The position numbers and the translations under genes were made by a program. DNA of 7,626 bases from an uncultured Rikenellaceae bacterium (GTDB taxonomy: Bacteria; Bacteroidota; Bacteroidia; Bacteroidales; Rikenellaceae), in NCBI GenBank assembly GCA_947176715.1, contig CAMWRR010000086.1:1-7626 (forward strand), read 5' to 3'. Each line of letters begins with the position of its first letter. Position 1 is the stretch's first letter. Below the pieces are notes generated by a model, which worked only from the letters and a program-made list of their open reading frames with translations, did no database searches and had not been told where the DNA came from. This document shows positions 5,581 to 7,626 of the stretch, piece by piece.

Positions 5581-6867
5581 TTATAAGTCAATCGCAAAGT
5601 TATCACTTTTTCCCGGACCGGCAAATATCCTGCCGTTCTTACCCGTAACGACATATCCGACCGCAATAACGACGCCTATCAAAAGATAAACCGACATAGC
5701 CCATGCGTTACGGCGTCTCTCCCCCGACATCATCTCTTCGGGAGCTATGCCGCATATCCGGGGCATCTCTCCCGACATGTTGCGTTTGGCCACTATTACG
5801 CCGCCGTGCATAAGCACCATGCCGTTCTTGCTGCGTACCATCGACTTGAGCTGCGTCTCGTCCATATTCACGCATAGCAGACCACCCCCCACGGCATCCG
5901 ACACAGCACCCAGATCGAGCTGTGTGGCCACCGCCGTGACCACACCGCAACCGGCATAGCCGCGCAATATGTCGAGATTCTCTCGGAACGACGGGGAGGC
6001 GGTCTGGTCGAGCGAGCGCACCGTCACCAGAGCGAGGTAACCGTCATGCGACAGAAGCTCGTCGCCCCTATCCGCTCCGTCGGCATCCACGGCCGAGAAC
6101 GAGGCGATGGGGGGAGTGTAGCCCTCGCGCACCACATCGTGCTCCGTGCTCAGATACTCCCATCGGGTATCGTCCCACCATGTGGTGTCGTCTACCTCGA
6201 ATAGCCTCTCATCGCCGGTCTGTCTGTCGCGGTAGAGGAGCCTTACGCTATACTCTCCCGCGTCGGCACCCTCCGGCATAGCCATTGCCGCCTTTATATC
6301 CGTACCCTCGCCGTAAGGAAGAAAGTCGAGCAGAGGCAGACGAGTGGCCGCATACAACGGCATGAGCAACGACCACGCGCCGAGCAACAGTGCGGTAGCG
6401 GCCTCGCGACCGGTAGTGCGGCCCGAGATACCGCGACCCGCGAAAAGCAACACGGCCGGAACAATAAAGAGCACATTCTTGGCGAAGGTCTCGCCGTTAC
6501 CGAGCTTCAGGAAATCGCCGAAACACCCGCAATCGCTCACCGGCACTATCTGCCATATAACGAACGTTAGCACGGTGAAGAAGCTCATGAACGCCAGAGC
6601 GGCCCACGCGAAAAACCGACGATAGATACCCAACGCCAGCATAACGCCTATGAACAGCTCCAACGCCGGCAACACCACGGCCAACGGCCAGGCGAGAGGC
6701 ACGAGCGAATCGACCCCGAAAGCGTGAAAATACTCGGTGAACTTGATTTGAGAACCGGCCGGATCTACCCATTTGGTAAACCCCGAGAATATGAACAGAA
6801 CGGCAAGCACCATTCTAGAGACATCAACTACACGTCTGTTTATCATAGCATTAACTGTTATCGGCAT
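5581..6867 (-). CDS. DoxX/MauE-family membrane protein with C-terminal thioredoxin-like region
   Basis: A 428-residue inner-membrane protein. Transmembrane segments are predicted by eye at about 13-30, 58-80, 84-108, 130-145 and 157-175, plus a last one near 386-406. The N-terminal half carries the DoxX/MauE signature: FIFSGFTKWVDPAGSQIKF near 25-43, and SDCGCFGD at 111-118 followed by KLGNGETFAKN. The Cys113/Cys115 pair suggests thiol-disulfide or quinone-linked chemistry, as proposed for MauE-like proteins. About 270-375 (LALVTVRSLDQ..., later MVLMHGGVIVAKRNMSGEMP) has the feel of a thioredoxin fold without a CxxC, so any redox role probably rests on the membrane cysteines. The substrate is unknown. 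Translation could start at 6867 or at a second ATG at 6846 (MINRRVVD); no ribosome site decides between them. It is first in a probable two-gene unit with pfk. I recall similar DoxX genes near triosephosphate isomerase in Bacteroides, unverified here. Confidence 0.85.
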   Translation of the reverse strand: MPITVNAMINRRVVDVSRMVLAVLFIFSGFTKWVDPAGSQIKFTEYFHAFGVDSLVPLAWPLAVVLPALELFIGVMLALGIYRRFFAWAALAFMSFFTVLTFVIWQIVPVSDCGCFGDFLKLGNGETFAKNVLFIVPAVLLFAGRGISGRTTGREAATALLLGAWSLLMPLYAATRLPLLDFLPYGEGTDIKAAMAMPEGADAGEYSVRLLYRDRQTGDERLFEVDDTTWWDDTRWEYLSTEHDVVREGYTPPIASFSAVDADGADRGDELLSHDGYLALVTVRSLDQTASPSFRENLDILRGYAGCGVVTAVATQLDLGAVSDAVGGGLLCVNMDETQLKSMVRSKNGMVLMHGGVIVAKRNMSGEMPRICGIAPEEMMSGERRRNAWAMSVYLLIGVVIAVGYVVTGKNGRIFAGPGKSDNFAIDL

Positions 6868-6904
6868 TTACGGCGAGCCTAATAAAAAGAGCCCGTCGGA
6901 TTAT

Positions 6905-6912
6905 CAAAGATA
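6905..6912 (-). promoter_or_regulatory. -7 element of the DoxX-pfk promoter
   Basis: On the minus strand, TATCTTTG is a perfect TAnnTTTG, placing the start near 6898 and a leader of about 30 nt before the ATG at 6867. A matching -33 TTTG at the usual distance is missing; the nearest TTG (6942-6944) is 29 bp away. The promoter may therefore be weak or regulated. Confidence 0.5.
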
Positions 6913-7053
6913 AAAAAGTTCACCTATTTATCGCATGGCGGCAACCGGAAATATCTCACAAAGGCGAAAGATTGCATGCGCTCAGATTCATTTCAACCGA
7001 GTGGACCGGCCTTGACGGATTTACCGTAGAGCAATAAATCCCCCCGCCTCCAA

Positions 7054-7086
7054 ACAAAAAATTCCGGATAAGAGTTTTATCCGGAA
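7054..7086 (-). terminator. Strong intrinsic terminator of the small acidic protein gene
   Basis: A perfect 10-bp stem, TTCCGGATAA (7062-7071) with TTATCCGGAA (7077-7086), has a 5-nt loop. On the minus strand it is followed by six T, then GTTTG. It lies 39 bp beyond the stop codon at 7126 and separates this gene from the DoxX-pfk unit. Confidence 0.9.
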
Positions 7087-7125
7087 CATATATGGGCAGG
7101 CGGGAAAAGCGTCCGCACCGCAATA

Positions 7126-7419
7126 CTACTCGTCGTCGTCGGAGTCGTCGGCTATATCTTCGGCCCCTTCGATATTCTCGTCTTCGTAATAATCCTTCTC
7201 CTCGTCCTCCTCGGGCTTGTCGTCTATCTTGACATCCACCTTTATAAGGTAATGTATATCCTCCGTCTCGAGATCTACGGCATAGAAAAAGTCGCCCGGA
7301 CCCTTATCTACCCTTATCATCGCATCCTGAAATCCGGACGGATAACTCTTTTTCAGCTCCTCCCTCAGCTCTTCCGAGATGTTCTTATAGCTGACTACCA
7401 GTCTTTTTTTCGTGTTCAT
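7126..7419 (-). CDS. Small conserved acidic protein of Bacteroidales type
   Basis: A 97-residue soluble protein without signal peptide or membrane segment. Residues 1-69 look like a compact folded domain (MNTKKRLVVSYKNISEEL, SGFQDAMIRVDKGPGDFFYAV, IHYLIKVDVKID). Residues 70-97 are a highly acidic tail with 18 Asp/Glu out of 28. I recognise this as a type of protein common in Bacteroidales and usually annotated as hypothetical, but I know no function. Acidic tails of this sort can mimic nucleic acid or bind basic partners; that is speculation. The frame stays open upstream to 7560, but that part is translated tandem repeat, so I start at the ATG at 7419. I see no clear TAnnTTTG ahead of it. 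It is followed by its own strong terminator, so it is probably monocistronic unless transcribed from beyond the right edge. Confidence 0.8.
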   Translation of the reverse strand: MNTKKRLVVSYKNISEELREELKKSYPSGFQDAMIRVDKGPGDFFYAVDLETEDIHYLIKVDVKIDDKPEEDEEKDYYEDENIEGAEDIADDSDDDE

Positions 7420-7441
7420 AATTATGATAGATACTACTTTT

Positions 7442-7626
7442 GTTCGCTTTAATGCAGACGTTTTACCGCCTCGGCATAACCAAACTCCATTTGTTTCTGC
7501 CCTCGGCTTACCGAAAACGTTCGCTTCAATGCAGACGTTTTCTCGCCTCGGCATAACCAAACTCCATTTGCTTCTGCCCTCGGCTTACCGAAAACGTTCG
7601 CTTCAATGCAGACGTTTTCTCGCCTC
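7442..7626. repeat. 77-bp tandem repeat, 2.4 copies, running off the right edge
   Basis: Copies start at 7442 (GTTCGCTT), 7519 and 7596, an exact period of 77 bp. Copies 1 and 2 differ at 4 of 77 positions, and the third is cut after 31 bases by the window end. There are no unique spacers, so it is not CRISPR. The period is not a multiple of 3, which argues against a coding repeat. Each unit has two related halves, both opening with CCTCGGC and reaching a GCTTC: CCTCGGCATAACC at 7528 minus one period (first seen at 7469) and CCTCGGCTTACCG (first at 7502). Across the unit junction, GAAAACGT and ACGTTTTC form an 8-bp inverted repeat with a 14-nt spacer (7513-7542). The left end stops 22 bp before the start codon of the small acidic protein. 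Confidence 0.9.

Noticed and set aside
7018..7040. Inverted repeat GATTTA/TAAATC between the acidic-protein terminator and the DoxX promoter.
   Set aside because: Six A/T-rich base pairs with an 11-nt loop are expected by chance, and nothing else marks a site here.
7420..7560. N-terminal extension of the small acidic protein (extra 47 residues).
   Set aside because: These residues are translated from the 77-bp tandem repeat, whose period is not a multiple of 3; the domain-like sequence begins at the ATG at 7419.
7442..7626. CRISPR array.
   Set aside because: The units are contiguous 77-bp copies with no unique spacers and no cas genes in view.

Overview
The window looks like chromosomal DNA of a gut-type Bacteroidota (Bacteroidales), moderately GC-rich. 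Supporting signs are exact Bacteroidota promoter elements (TTTG about 20 bp before TAnnTTTG), no clear Shine-Dalgarno sequences, two SpII lipoproteins of surface-protein type, a cobalamin riboswitch ahead of a BtuG-like surface lipoprotein, and a small acidic protein of a type I associate with Bacteroidales. The genus cannot be fixed from the sequence; something near Rikenellaceae/Alistipes is only a guess.

Layout from left to right. Positions 4-141 form a long-range inverted repeat that folds into a rod-like RNA. G-U pairs and a GNRA loop favour the minus strand, so it may be a small RNA or the leader of a gene beyond the left edge. Next is a minus-strand lipoprotein gene (226-1323) with a weak terminator (187-211) and a good promoter (1353-1383). 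A divergent intergenic region of about 650 bp follows. Its right half carries a promoter (1618-1650) and a cobalamin riboswitch (1651-1847). These lead into a 732-residue lipoprotein (1977-4175) with sandwich-like N-terminal domains, a PKD/Ig-like domain and a C-terminal DUF5074/BtuG-like beta-propeller. It ends at a strong terminator (4245-4278), so it is probably transcribed alone.

Convergent to it, on the minus strand, are a DoxX/MauE-type membrane protein with a degenerate thioredoxin-like domain (5581-6867) and a 6-phosphofructokinase (4399-5502). They are 78 bp apart with no terminator between them and are probably co-transcribed. The pfk stop codon is built into an intrinsic terminator, and a second minus-strand terminator-like hairpin lies just beyond. 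Further right is a 97-residue acidic protein (7126-7419) with its own strong terminator. Upstream of it a 77-bp tandem repeat runs off the right edge.

Functionally, the left half is a vitamin B12-responsive surface locus: scarce B12 should raise production of the propeller lipoprotein, which may capture corrinoids. The divergent lipoprotein is a plausible partner but has no riboswitch of its own. No BtuB receptor is visible. The right half is housekeeping: glycolysis, an envelope redox/quinone-type membrane protein and a conserved small acidic protein. The points most worth following are the structured RNA at the left edge, the fused architecture of the riboswitch-controlled lipoprotein and the 77-bp repeat.
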